Part shown: in pieces, positions 44,335 through 53,211 of the stretch | How positions within the stretch are numbered: position 1 is the first letter of the stretch | Layout of the letters: each line of letters starts with the position of its first letter | Source of the DNA: UBA6522 sp965262365 | GTDB taxonomy: Bacteria; Pseudomonadota; Gammaproteobacteria; Steroidobacterales; Rariloculaceae | DNA length: 64,000 nt | Direction of reading: 5' to 3' | NCBI GenBank assembly: GCA_965262365.1 | Contig: OZ253541.1 | Span: 1,054,001 to 1,118,000, forward strand | The notes under the pieces: model-generated | Database searches by the model: none | Told to the model about the DNA's origin: nothing | Seen by the model: the letters and a program-made list of their open reading frames with translations, nothing else | Program-made: the position numbers and the translations under genes

Positions 44335-46878
44335 TCAGAACGAATAGTTGAGTCGCAGTCCGAGTTCCCGGGGCAGTCGCGGCCTGTAGCGGCAGTTGGC
44401 TTGCGACGCACCGCGGCCCGGAAGGCTGCGGTCTCTCCAGCCGCACTGCACGTCCAGGACCGAATCGTCGTCGGTCAGGTTGGCGCCGTACAAAATGACG
44501 TCCCAGTTGTCGTTTGCGAAGGACAACTGGCCGTTGACCAGCGTTTGAGGCGCCAGCTCCATGAGGTTGATGATGTCGCGGTATTGCGGCCCCTGATAGC
44601 GCAGGCCCAGGCGTCCCGTCCACTCCCAGCCGCTGCCGATCATGCCGGTATAGGATCCGGACAGCGTACCGGAAACCTCGGATACCTCCTCGATATGCTT
44701 TCCGGAGACATCGACACAGTCGGCGATGACGCCGTGCTCCTCCACCGTGTAGTCCGGCTCAAGACCAAAATCGCCGACCGACTCCGGATCGCAGTTTTCC
44801 GCGAATACGTTGTTCTGCAATGCCAGGCTGCTGCGGAAGGACCAGTTGTCGGTAGCCCGCCACGTCGCCTCGAACTCCAGGCCCTTGAGGTCGCCGTCGC
44901 CGCGGTTGGTCTGGGTGCCCGGGTCGAAGTCGTCATCCTCGCCGAAGCTCACGCCGTTGTACGAGAAACCGTCGGGCGCGTTGGGGTCGAGATAGGCGTC
45001 GAGCCAGCCGGGATCATAGAGGTTCAGATCGAGCCCGAGACCCAGGATCATGTCCTGCCAGTCCATGGCGTAGGCGGTCGCGGCAAGTTGCAGCCGCCCG
45101 TCGAGGGCGTTGCCCTTGATGCCGACTTCAAAGTTGGTCAGTTTCTCCTCGGTCGAGGAGACGAAATCGTCCGCGTTAAAGGAGATGATGCCCGCGGCCT
45201 GCGCCGCATAGAAGGCAGCCTTGACGCCGGGGTCCGCAAGTTCCGGGGTACTGGTGGCCGGGTTGGTTCCGCTTGAATACTGGGCATAGACCGACCATTC
45301 GTCGTTGAGCGCGTGATTGAGGGCAAGACGCGGCTGGAACGAATCCGTCACCTGCGCGATCACCGTGCCGCCCACCACCTCGATGGTGGTTCTGTCATCG
45401 CGTTGCATGCGTCCTTCGAAAGAGAGCGTCGTGGTATCCGAGAAGTCGTAGGTAATATTGCCGTAAGCGCCCGTGGCGGTGGTCTCGTTGAACTGGCGGC
45501 GGTCCGGTTCGAACGGCTCGCAGTCGTTGATCTTGCATTCCAGGTCCAGTTCCGGATATTCGATGGCGGCAATTTGGAGGAAAGTGTCGTCCTTGTGGGT
45601 GAATTCGAAGACCGAGACGCCGGCCAGCCAGCGCAACGGCGCGTCGCCCGGCGAAACCCAGCGGATGTCGAAGTAAGTCTCGTCCCGATTCCTGGGGCTG
45701 CCCATATTATTGGAGGTCGCCCGGCTGACGGCGCCCCGCTGGATTCGCGGCGGTGTGTCGGTCATGTCGCCGTCGTGCCAGCGCAAGGCTTCTTCCTCGT
45801 GGTAGGAGGCGATCAACTGAACAAAGCTGCCGTCGTCCATGGAAAAGTTGAATTCCCCTTGAATCCGCGAACGATCGGCTCGGACCGTGGGATCGATCAC
45901 GCTGACCGACTGGGCGATGTAGAAGTCTTGCGTTCCCGGCTCGAAATAAGTCGTCAGGTCGTGGTTGCGGCGCGGCTGCAAACCGTCGATCTGGCAATTG
46001 AACTCGCCTGCGACGTAGGGAACGCGATTGGCAAGGACGTGATTGAGGCAGGCCTCGCGAGCATCCGCCGGCAGGAGCAGTTCGTTGGACGGTCCATCGT
46101 TGTGCGACAACTGCGAAACGTTAATTTCCATGTCGAAGCGGTCGTTCGGGGTGTACTTGAGTTTCGCCGCGATGTAGTCCGTAGCCGTACTGCCCGTCTG
46201 TACGCCATCGTTTGCGATCCACTCCTCAGGACCATCGAATTCCTCCGAAACGACGTCGAGGGTATAGCCTAGCGTGTCCGAAATAGGGCCATCGAGGGCG
46301 AGACCCAGAATGGTGCGGTTCTGGTTCGAGAAGGTGGTCTTGATCGTTGAGTTCTGTTCCTCGCCGGGATCGCGGGTGACGAAGTTGATCGCCCCGGAGA
46401 ACGTCGCGCGGCCGAAGGCCGAGCTTTGCGGACCGCGCAACACTTCGATTCGTTCGAGGTCGCCGAACCGATAGGGTGACGCGTTGCCGAGGATGGGTGC
46501 ACCGTCGATGAAGACGCTCATCTTCTGGTTGAGGGCATTCTGGGCCGTCTGCTGCACGCCGCGAATCGTTGGGCTGGTACCCAGCCGGTCCCGGCGTTCC
46601 TCATACTCGACGCCCGGCGTCTCCGCATAGAGATCGAAGTGATCCAGGACGGTTGCTCCCTGGATGAAATCGTCGGTCAGCACCGAAATAGCAACCGGGA
46701 CGTCCTGGAGACTCTCTTCTCGTCGCCGGGCGGTGACCAGGACTTCTTCCAGCAAGGCGTCCGCGCCCGCTTCCTGCGCTTGCGTGGTCGGCACAGCAAG
46801 CAGTGCCAGGGTTGCAGCAGTTCCAAAGGCTGCCAACCCGATCGCTTCGATTCGCCGTAATTTTTCGTTTAAACGCAT
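44335..46878 (-). CDS. TonB-dependent outer-membrane receptor
   Basis: The product is 847 aa from ATG 46878 (the frame opens at 46896). It has a signal peptide ending 'TTQAQ'. The plug begins with 'EEVLVTARRREESLQDVPVA' and contains 'LERIEVLRGPQSSAFGRATF'. The barrel ends 'GLRLNYSF'. It is very similar to the interrupted receptor at 38604 and to 47202, including 'LDHFDLYAETPGVEYE'. The three form a tandem paralogous group. The ligand is unknown. It lies after a GC-rich terminator and in opposite orientation to the DUF6152 gene. Confidence 0.93.
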   Translation of the reverse strand: MRLNEKLRRIEAIGLAAFGTAATLALLAVPTTQAQEAGADALLEEVLVTARRREESLQDVPVAISVLTDDFIQGATVLDHFDLYAETPGVEYEERRDRLGTSPTIRGVQQTAQNALNQKMSVFIDGAPILGNASPYRFGDLERIEVLRGPQSSAFGRATFSGAINFVTRDPGEEQNSTIKTTFSNQNRTILGLALDGPISDTLGYTLDVVSEEFDGPEEWIANDGVQTGSTATDYIAAKLKYTPNDRFDMEINVSQLSHNDGPSNELLLPADAREACLNHVLANRVPYVAGEFNCQIDGLQPRRNHDLTTYFEPGTQDFYIAQSVSVIDPTVRADRSRIQGEFNFSMDDGSFVQLIASYHEEEALRWHDGDMTDTPPRIQRGAVSRATSNNMGSPRNRDETYFDIRWVSPGDAPLRWLAGVSVFEFTHKDDTFLQIAAIEYPELDLECKINDCEPFEPDRRQFNETTATGAYGNITYDFSDTTTLSFEGRMQRDDRTTIEVVGGTVIAQVTDSFQPRLALNHALNDEWSVYAQYSSGTNPATSTPELADPGVKAAFYAAQAAGIISFNADDFVSSTEEKLTNFEVGIKGNALDGRLQLAATAYAMDWQDMILGLGLDLNLYDPGWLDAYLDPNAPDGFSYNGVSFGEDDDFDPGTQTNRGDGDLKGLEFEATWRATDNWSFRSSLALQNNVFAENCDPESVGDFGLEPDYTVEEHGVIADCVDVSGKHIEEVSEVSGTLSGSYTGMIGSGWEWTGRLGLRYQGPQYRDIINLMELAPQTLVNGQLSFANDNWDVILYGANLTDDDSVLDVQCGWRDRSLPGRGASQANCRYRPRLPRELGLRLNYSF

Positions 46879-47140
46879 GACTTCACCCTCGTCCATCTCG
46901 CAAATGTCTGACGCTCAATGTCTAATTCTGCCTGTATCGAAGAAAACACAATCAACCGAAGAGCATAGCTTGAACGTGTAGTGAGGAAAACAAGAATGCA
47001 TGTCCAGAAATGTCGGTCGTAATGCATTTTGGTTATGACGCCGGTCTTTTTGTCGTCATGGCGCACCTGGGGGGGGTAGAACGCCTCATTTGTAGCTACG
47101 GTACAACGCACATTTCGCGTCATGGCAAACCCGAACAAAG
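46879..47140. other. Intergenic stretch between two TonB receptors
   Basis: About 260 bases that should hold the promoter of the receptor at 46878. No repeat or RNA gene was recognised. Confidence 0.35.
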
Positions 47141-47178
47141 AAAAACCCCGCCCGGCACGATGCGCCGGACGGGGTCGT
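47141..47178. terminator. Rho-independent terminator
   Basis: AAAAACCCCGCCCGGC, a short loop, GCCGGACGGGG, then T-rich DNA. On the minus strand it ends in TTTTTC, so it terminates the TonB-receptor gene that stops at 47202. Confidence 0.85.
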
Positions 47179-47201
47179 TTCGTAGAGGACCGGGGCCTGG
47201 C

Positions 47202-49721
47202 TCAGAACGAATAGTTAAGCCGAAGTCCGAACTCCCGCGGGATACGCGGACGATACCGCCAGCTCCATTGTCGCCCGACCCTGTTATCCCTGTAGTCATC
47301 GAGATCCAGCGGCGTGTCCTCGTTGGTGAGGTTGTTGCCGAACAGGATGACATCCAGGTTGTTGTTACTGAGGGTGATCTGACCCGTAACAGTCGTTGAG
47401 GCGGGAAGCTCGAGCCAGTTCATGACGTCATAGAACTTCGGACCCTGGTGGCGAACGCCAAGACGTCCGGTCCACTGCCAGGCGCCGCCGAGCGACCCGG
47501 CGTAGGCTGCCGAAAACGTGCCGGAGGTCTCCGCATTTCGTTCGATTTCATTGCCGGCCACTTCGTAGCAGTCGGCCCCCCTGACGGTGTCTGTCGGCTC
47601 GAATCCGAAGGTCTCGACCGGCTGGACGTCGCAGTTCTGAGCGTATTTGTTGTCCTGCAACGCCAGCGAGCCCCGCAGGGACCAATTGTCGGTTGCCCGC
47701 CAGTTCGCCTCGACCTCGACGCCCTTCAGGTCGCCTTCACCCTGGTTGATCCGTACGCCGGTGGCGTGGGCGTCTTCGTCGGAATAGATCACGCCATTGG
47801 AGTGGGCGCCGTCGTTCCAGCAGTTGGAGATGCCCGCGCAACTCCCGTCGACCGGGGGGTTACCCAACCAGTCGAATGTGTGGCTCAATAACATGTCTGT
47901 CCAGTCAATGACATACACGGAGGCCGCAAGCTGCAGCCGGCCGTCGAGCGTGTTGCCCTTGATCCCGAACTCGACGTTGGTCAGTGTCTCTTCATCCGAC
48001 GAAGCAAAGGTAGCGGCGGTGTAAGTGATAACACCCGCGTCGAAAGCCGCCTGAGTGCTCGCCTGTATCACTGGATTGATCAGCTCCGGCGTGGTCGTGG
48101 CAGGGCTCGTTCCCTGGGCTAGCTGGCCGTAAAGGGACCAGTCATCGTTGAGGGCGTGAGTGATGGCCAGGCGCGGTTGAAAGGAGTCCGTGACCTGGGT
48201 GATCGAACGGCCGCTGACCGTGTCCAGCGTGAATTGTTCATCTCGCTGAAAGCGTCCCTCGAAGGAGAGCGTCGTCCGGTCGCTGAGATCGTAGGTGACG
48301 TTACCGTAGACACCCGTCGCCATGGTTGTGAGATTCTGCCGCCGATCCGGCGGGAAATCCATGCAGTCGTTGATAAGACACTGCAGACCCAGGTCCGGGA
48401 ACTCGACTCCGGCAAACTGGTTGATGGCCGCGTCATTGAAGGCAAACTCGAAGCTGGATACGCCCACCAACCATCGAAGCGAGGAGTCCGCGGGAGAGAG
48501 CCAGCGAACGTCTACGTATTCTTCCCTGTCGGTCTTGCGGCGGTTGCCCATGTTTCCCGTGAGCATGGAGCTGAACGTGCCCCTGCTGGTGATCGTGGGG
48601 GCATCGCTCATATCCGAGTCGATCCAGCGTCTCGTGTTGTCGAAGGCGGATGCCACGATTGCTTGAAGCAGGCCGCCATTATCGAAGCTGAAATTGAATT
48701 CGCCGGCAATTCTCTGCCGATCCTGGGTTGCGCCCGGGCGCAGCACGCTCTCCGACCACGCCAGATTGTAGGCGTCGGTGCCCTCTTCATACTCCCCGCG
48801 CAGATCGTGATTCCGCGGGTTGAGTCCCTCGTACTGCTCGCATTTCCACTCTCCACGCACATAACCTCGCCCGTTGGGAAGTTCGGTGTTGTTGCAAGTG
48901 TCGATAGTGTCCGAAGCGATCAGGAATTCACTGCCGGGACCGTCGTCCCCCAACGTGCGGGCAGCCGTTATTTCCATGTCGAAAAAGTCATTGGGCGTGA
49001 ATTTCAGCTTGCCGGAAAAGTATTCGGTCAGCGTGCTTCCCGACCGGTAGCCGTCGGTGGTGATCCACTCGTCCGGCGCACCCCAGTCCTCCTGAACGAC
49101 GTCGAGCGTGAATCCCAACGAATCGGTGATCGGACCCTCCAGCGCCACGCCGAGGATGGTGCGATTCTGGTTCGAGGCCGTGGCCTTCACTGATCCGCTG
49201 AATTGATCGCCGGGATCCCGAGTCACGTAGTTGACGGCGCCCGCGAATGTCGCACGTCCGAACGCGGCACTCTGGGGGCCGCGCAGAACTTCGATCCGCT
49301 CAAGATCGATGAACTGCATCGACGCATTGGTACCGAAGATCGGCGCCCCGTTGATGAAGATGGATACCTTCTGATTGGCCGGGCCCTGGGAACCGGGGTT
49401 GATTCCGCGGATGGTCGTCCTGGACCCCAGCCGTTCCCGGGTTTGTTCGAAGTCGACACCGGGCGTCTCGGCGTAGAGATCGAAGGTATCCATGATATTC
49501 GCCTCCTGGACGAAATCCATGGTCATTACGGTGATGGCGACGGGAACATCCTGCAGGCTCTCTTCGCGCCGGCGGGCCGTGACCAGGATCTCCTCGAGGA
49601 GATTATCTTCAGCCAATTGAGCTCGCGCAGGTGCGGTTGGCGCAAGCGCCAGCCCCATTGCCGCAATACCGAAGGCGCTGAGATAAACCACCGAGCGCCG
49701 TGCGAAATAAATTCCAGACAT
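47202..49721 (-). CDS. TonB-dependent outer-membrane receptor
   Basis: The product is 839 aa from ATG 49721 (GGGGACGG upstream). It has a signal peptide ending 'TAPARAQ', then 'EEILVTARRREESLQDVPVA', 'RTTIRGINPGSQGPANQKVS' and 'LERIEVLRGPQSAAFGRATF'. The barrel ends 'GLRLNYSF'. It is closely related to 44335 and 38604. The plug loop 'GINPGSQGPANQ' differs most among the three, which suggests different ligands. Its own terminator is at 47141-47178. Confidence 0.93.
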   Translation of the reverse strand: MSGIYFARRSVVYLSAFGIAAMGLALAPTAPARAQLAEDNLLEEILVTARRREESLQDVPVAITVMTMDFVQEANIMDTFDLYAETPGVDFEQTRERLGSRTTIRGINPGSQGPANQKVSIFINGAPIFGTNASMQFIDLERIEVLRGPQSAAFGRATFAGAVNYVTRDPGDQFSGSVKATASNQNRTILGVALEGPITDSLGFTLDVVQEDWGAPDEWITTDGYRSGSTLTEYFSGKLKFTPNDFFDMEITAARTLGDDGPGSEFLIASDTIDTCNNTELPNGRGYVRGEWKCEQYEGLNPRNHDLRGEYEEGTDAYNLAWSESVLRPGATQDRQRIAGEFNFSFDNGGLLQAIVASAFDNTRRWIDSDMSDAPTITSRGTFSSMLTGNMGNRRKTDREEYVDVRWLSPADSSLRWLVGVSSFEFAFNDAAINQFAGVEFPDLGLQCLINDCMDFPPDRRQNLTTMATGVYGNVTYDLSDRTTLSFEGRFQRDEQFTLDTVSGRSITQVTDSFQPRLAITHALNDDWSLYGQLAQGTSPATTTPELINPVIQASTQAAFDAGVITYTAATFASSDEETLTNVEFGIKGNTLDGRLQLAASVYVIDWTDMLLSHTFDWLGNPPVDGSCAGISNCWNDGAHSNGVIYSDEDAHATGVRINQGEGDLKGVEVEANWRATDNWSLRGSLALQDNKYAQNCDVQPVETFGFEPTDTVRGADCYEVAGNEIERNAETSGTFSAAYAGSLGGAWQWTGRLGVRHQGPKFYDVMNWLELPASTTVTGQITLSNNNLDVILFGNNLTNEDTPLDLDDYRDNRVGRQWSWRYRPRIPREFGLRLNYSF

Positions 49722-50056
49722 GATGCCGTCCCCTGTATTCTCGATCGCTTGCAAACTGAAAACATCGGTTGCCCGTGTCAGAGGCGCGACAACCGCGACG
49801 GCGGATCATAGCGTGTTCACGCTAGTTAGAAAAGCCAATGACTTCACTTGTGGCGGCTGCGCAACCCGAGCTCATTATCTGGGTTTTTCCAGTCATGCAA
49901 ATTTCTTATGAAGTAACACGCGGCGCAGACACTCTGGTATCGTCGGCAAGGATGGCTCTGCGCGTCTCGCCGTGGAGCGTCCGCAACTGAACCGGGGAAT
50001 TCATCGCGGAATGGGAAGCAACCGATGTTGGCATTATCGTCTAAACTGGCTCAATC
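49722..50056. other. Divergent intergenic region
   Basis: About 335 bases between the TonB receptor (minus) and an exported hypothetical protein (plus). It probably holds both promoters. No recognisable regulatory site. Confidence 0.35.
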
Positions 50057-50953
50057 ATGAAACCCGGAATATTTCAGATCTTCGGGCTGGCCCTGTTGCT
50101 GGCAATCTCGATCGATTCGGGAATGGCCCAGGTCGATATCGCCAACATGTGGCGTCCGCTGCCCCACAATCAGGACGGTAGCGGGATGATCGGCGATGCC
50201 GCCGGCGTGCCGATTAGCGAAGATGGGCATTGGCGGGCGGAGAGCTGGTCGCCCGAGCAGTTCGACATGGCTGAGTGGGTCTGTCGACCCCACGCCTGGG
50301 ACTACTCGCTCGAGGGACCGCTGGCCCAGGTGCGTTTCGCGGCGCAATACGACCAGGCCACCCAGGGAGTCGAGGCTTACCTGGGCCACATCTATATGCA
50401 GTGGCAGCAGCAGACCATCTGGATGGATGGTCGCGAGCATCCGCCTGAGAACGCGCCGCACACCTGGAGCGGTTTTACGACGGGCGAGTGGCAGGGGGAC
50501 GTCCTGGTGACGACCACAACGCATGTCAAGGCAGACTACATCCGGCGCTGGGGTCTGGTGCGTAGCGACCGGACCGCGGTGAGGACGCACTGGCGGCGTA
50601 TTGGGGAGGACTACCTCCAGGCGACGGTGATCATGTACGACCCCGTCTACCTCACGGAGCCCTACAGCCGCAGCTCCTTGATCTGGATCAAGGATCCCGG
50701 GCTCGCGATGGACCCGTATCCCTGCGAAGAGGCAACCGAAACCGCCGTGCCAAAGGGTTCCGTTGCGCATTTTCTACCCGGTGAGAGCTACATGCCGGCA
50801 TACGATCCCGAGCGATCGGATCCTTTTGGGACGCCCTATGAAGCGAGAATGGGGGGGGCTGAAAGCATGTATCCGGACTACATCGAGCAGATGGAGACGA
50901 TGGAGGTATCGGACGCGGCTCCCGATCCGGCCGACGTACGCGGGACACCTTGA
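50057..50953 (+). CDS. Exported hypothetical protein sharing the second domain of DUF6152 proteins
   Basis: The product is 298 aa with a signal peptide (FGLALLLAISIDSGMAQ). The N-terminal DUF6152 half is absent. The remaining region has 'EWVCRPHAWDYS', 'QTIWMDGREHPP' and 'GEWQGDVLVTTTTHVKADYI', matching the C-terminal domain of the proteins at 43182 and 53212. It is followed after 1 bp by an MBL-like gene. The function is unknown. It is likely periplasmic and part of the same process as the DUF6152 proteins. Confidence 0.65.
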   Translation: MKPGIFQIFGLALLLAISIDSGMAQVDIANMWRPLPHNQDGSGMIGDAAGVPISEDGHWRAESWSPEQFDMAEWVCRPHAWDYSLEGPLAQVRFAAQYDQATQGVEAYLGHIYMQWQQQTIWMDGREHPPENAPHTWSGFTTGEWQGDVLVTTTTHVKADYIRRWGLVRSDRTAVRTHWRRIGEDYLQATVIMYDPVYLTEPYSRSSLIWIKDPGLAMDPYPCEEATETAVPKGSVAHFLPGESYMPAYDPERSDPFGTPYEARMGGAESMYPDYIEQMETMEVSDAAPDPADVRGTP

Positions 50954-50954
50954 G

Positions 50955-51953
50955 ATGACTTCGACGAGCAGCAGATTGTTCTCTCCCGGCCTCTGGCTCG
51001 CAGGCGTGCTCATGACCGGCGCGCAAGCGCAGACGTGGTCGCCGCCGCTGCGCGGCGCGGCGGAAGGGGAAGTCCAGATCCTCCACGTGAAGGGCAGCGT
51101 CTACATGCTGGCAGGATCCGGTGGCAACATCGCCGTGCAGGTAGGCGAGCAGGGGACTCTGCTGGTGGATACCGGCAGCGCCGCCATGACCGACGCGGTG
51201 CTCGCTGCGATCGAGACCATCACGCCCGAGCCCGTGCGCTACATCGTCAATACGAGCTACGCCGTGGACTACACTGGCGGCAACGCGGCGATTGCGGCCG
51301 CGGGACGAAAAACGCTTCCGTTCCGTGGTGCGGGCAGTTCCAGCGTGCAGGGGCAGTTCGGCGCGGACAAGGCGTCCGTCGTCTCTTACTACACCGTCTT
51401 TCACCGGATGGCGGCACCGCCCGGCGACTGGGAGCCGAGAGAGGAAGGTGCTTGGCCGGACAATACGTTCTCGATTCCACTGAAGCGGCTCTATTTCAAC
51501 GATGAGCCGGTGATGATCATGCACCAACCATCCACCACCGATGGCAACAGCCTGGTCCTGTTTCGCAAGTCCGATGTGGTGGCGGCGGGCGCCCTTCTGA
51601 ATCTTGAAACCTTCCCCGTCATCGAAGTCGACGCCGGGGGGAGCGTCCAGGCGGTCGTCGAAGGCCTGAACGGGCTGATCGACCTGGCCGTCCCCAGCGG
51701 GCGGTCGGAAGGCGGGACGCTGGTCATCCCGGGTCACGGCCGGATCGCGGACTTTGCGGAAATCGCTCAGCAACGCGACATGATGACCGCCATTCGCGAC
51801 CGGGTTCAGAACATGACCGACAAGGGAATGACACTGACCGAGGTTATCGAGGCCGGACCCACCCGCGGGTACGATGCGCGTTACGGACGCGACACCGGTC
51901 CGTGGACGACCGAAATGTTTGTCGAGGCCGTGTACAGGAGCCTGACCAAGTAG
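50955..51953 (+). CDS. MBL-fold-like exported protein without the HxHxDH ligands
   Basis: The product is 332 aa from ATG 50955. It has a signal peptide ending 'TGAQAQ'. The fold matches MBL hydrolases: 'GTLLVDTGSAAMTDAV', 'PVRYIVNTSYAVDYTGGNA', 'FRKSDVVAAGALLNLETFPV' and 'LVIPGHGRIADF'. The HxHxDH motif has become SYAVDY (residues 101-106), and the usual later HTDGD is TTDGN, so most zinc ligands are lost while the late GHG remains. It is unlikely to be a typical metallo-hydrolase. It lies between related exported proteins in one operon. Confidence 0.8.
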   Translation: MTSTSSRLFSPGLWLAGVLMTGAQAQTWSPPLRGAAEGEVQILHVKGSVYMLAGSGGNIAVQVGEQGTLLVDTGSAAMTDAVLAAIETITPEPVRYIVNTSYAVDYTGGNAAIAAAGRKTLPFRGAGSSSVQGQFGADKASVVSYYTVFHRMAAPPGDWEPREEGAWPDNTFSIPLKRLYFNDEPVMIMHQPSTTDGNSLVLFRKSDVVAAGALLNLETFPVIEVDAGGSVQAVVEGLNGLIDLAVPSGRSEGGTLVIPGHGRIADFAEIAQQRDMMTAIRDRVQNMTDKGMTLTEVIEAGPTRGYDARYGRDTGPWTTEMFVEAVYRSLTK

Positions 51954-51973
51954 TCGCTCCAAGGAGACTTTCG

Positions 51974-52375
51974 ATGAAGAGATTCTTCCCATTGAGGCTG
52001 GCGTTGTTTGTCGGGGGCGCCCTTTTTCTGGCCGTTGCCGGGCGTGTCGTCGCGCATCATTCGTTTGCGGCGACCTATCAGGCGGATGGCCGGATCGAGA
52101 TCGAAGGCACCGTCAAGGAACTCGTCTGGCGAAACCCGCATTCTTTTCTAAGGATCGATGTCACGGACGACGATGGGAATATCCAGACGTGGTCACTGGA
52201 ATGGACGTCCGCGAATCGGCTCTCGGGCAGCAACCTGACCCGCACGACGCTCCGTCCGCTGGACGTTGTCGTCGCGACCGGAAGTCCGGCTCGAAATCCG
52301 GAATCGCCCCGCCTCCTGCTGCGGCAGTTGAGGCGACCCAGTGACGGTTGGGAGTGGATCGGTGATATCGACTGA
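51974..52375 (+). CDS. DUF6152 exported protein (minimal form)
   Basis: The product is 133 aa from ATG 51974 with AAGGAG upstream. The signal peptide ends 'RVVA', giving HHSFAATY. It is a single DUF6152 domain: 'IEIEGTVKELVWRNPHSFLR', 'QTWSLEWTSANRLSGSNLT' and 'PLDVVVATGSPARNPESPRL'. Its 3' end overlaps the start of the next gene. This is the most canonical copy in the window. Confidence 0.88.
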   Translation: MKRFFPLRLALFVGGALFLAVAGRVVAHHSFAATYQADGRIEIEGTVKELVWRNPHSFLRIDVTDDDGNIQTWSLEWTSANRLSGSNLTRTTLRPLDVVVATGSPARNPESPRLLLRQLRRPSDGWEWIGDID

Positions 52376-53165
52376 CAGGTGTACTTCCTGTCGTCTCGTT
52401 GTCGTCCTGGCGGCGATGCTCGGACTTGGCGGGGCGCCCGCCCTGGCACAGGACGGCGTCCGACCCACCGGCAGGGCAGCGATGCCCCCGGACCAGGATC
52501 CGACGGGTTATTGGGTCTCGGTGGTCACTCAACACTGGCACTATCGAATGCGGATGCCGCCGAGGGGCGACTTCGCCAAGATTCCCATGAGCGCGGAGGG
52601 CCGGCGGATTTTCGACGCCTGGGACCCGCTCGCCGATCAGGCCAACGGCGAGGAGTGCCGGGCCTATGGCGCGGGCAATATCATGCGCATTCCGGGACGC
52701 CTGCACATCCACTGGGCGGGCGACAATACGCTGCAGATCGATACGGACTCCGGGACGCAGACCCGTCTCCTGCAGTTTGCTCCCGACATGCCCGCGGAAC
52801 AGGTCGCGCCGTCCTGGCAGGGACGATCCTTCGCAGGCTGGGTCGGGCGCGAGGGCGCGCCGGAGGGTGACCGGTACGCGGATCAGAACGATCCCAACGC
52901 GCCCCGCTACCTGGCCGTGTCGACGACACGGCTTCGCCCCGGCTACCTGCTGAAGAACGGCGTGGCGTACAGCGAAAGCAGCAGGCTTGAAGAATACTTC
53001 TACACATTTATGGAACCCAACGGCGACACCTGGCTGGTGGTGACGACGATCATCACGGACCCCGAGTATCTGTCCCGGCCCCACGTCACCAGCAATCAGT
53101 TCAAGAAGCTCCCGAACGACTCGGGCTGGGATCCGACTCCCTGTCGGATAGATCACCCGCGTTAG
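52362..53165 (+). CDS. Exported hypothetical protein
   Basis: The protein of about 267 aa starts at GTG 52362 (GGGAGTGG upstream, overlapping the DUF6152 stop). A start at 52341 is possible. It has a signal peptide ending 'GAPALAQ'. The body has 'DPTGYWVSVVTQHWHYRMR', a single internal Cys in 'NGEECRAYGAG', and 'YYTFMEPNGDTWLVVTTIIT'-like strands that resemble the second domain of the neighbouring DUF6152 proteins. The family is not formally recognised. It is probably periplasmic and co-expressed with its neighbours. Confidence 0.7.
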   Translation: MISTDRCTSCRLVVVLAAMLGLGGAPALAQDGVRPTGRAAMPPDQDPTGYWVSVVTQHWHYRMRMPPRGDFAKIPMSAEGRRIFDAWDPLADQANGEECRAYGAGNIMRIPGRLHIHWAGDNTLQIDTDSGTQTRLLQFAPDMPAEQVAPSWQGRSFAGWVGREGAPEGDRYADQNDPNAPRYLAVSTTRLRPGYLLKNGVAYSESSRLEEYFYTFMEPNGDTWLVVTTIITDPEYLSRPHVTSNQFKKLPNDSGWDPTPCRIDHPR

Positions 53166-53211
53166 CCACGCGGACCCGGGCGAGACGCCAGATGGGCAAG
53201 GAGACCAAAAT

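Noticed and set aside
44335..46878. Specific ligand assignment for the TonB receptors (siderophore, vitamin B12)
   Set aside because: No diagnostic neighbours or motifs. The general family is certain, the ligand is not.
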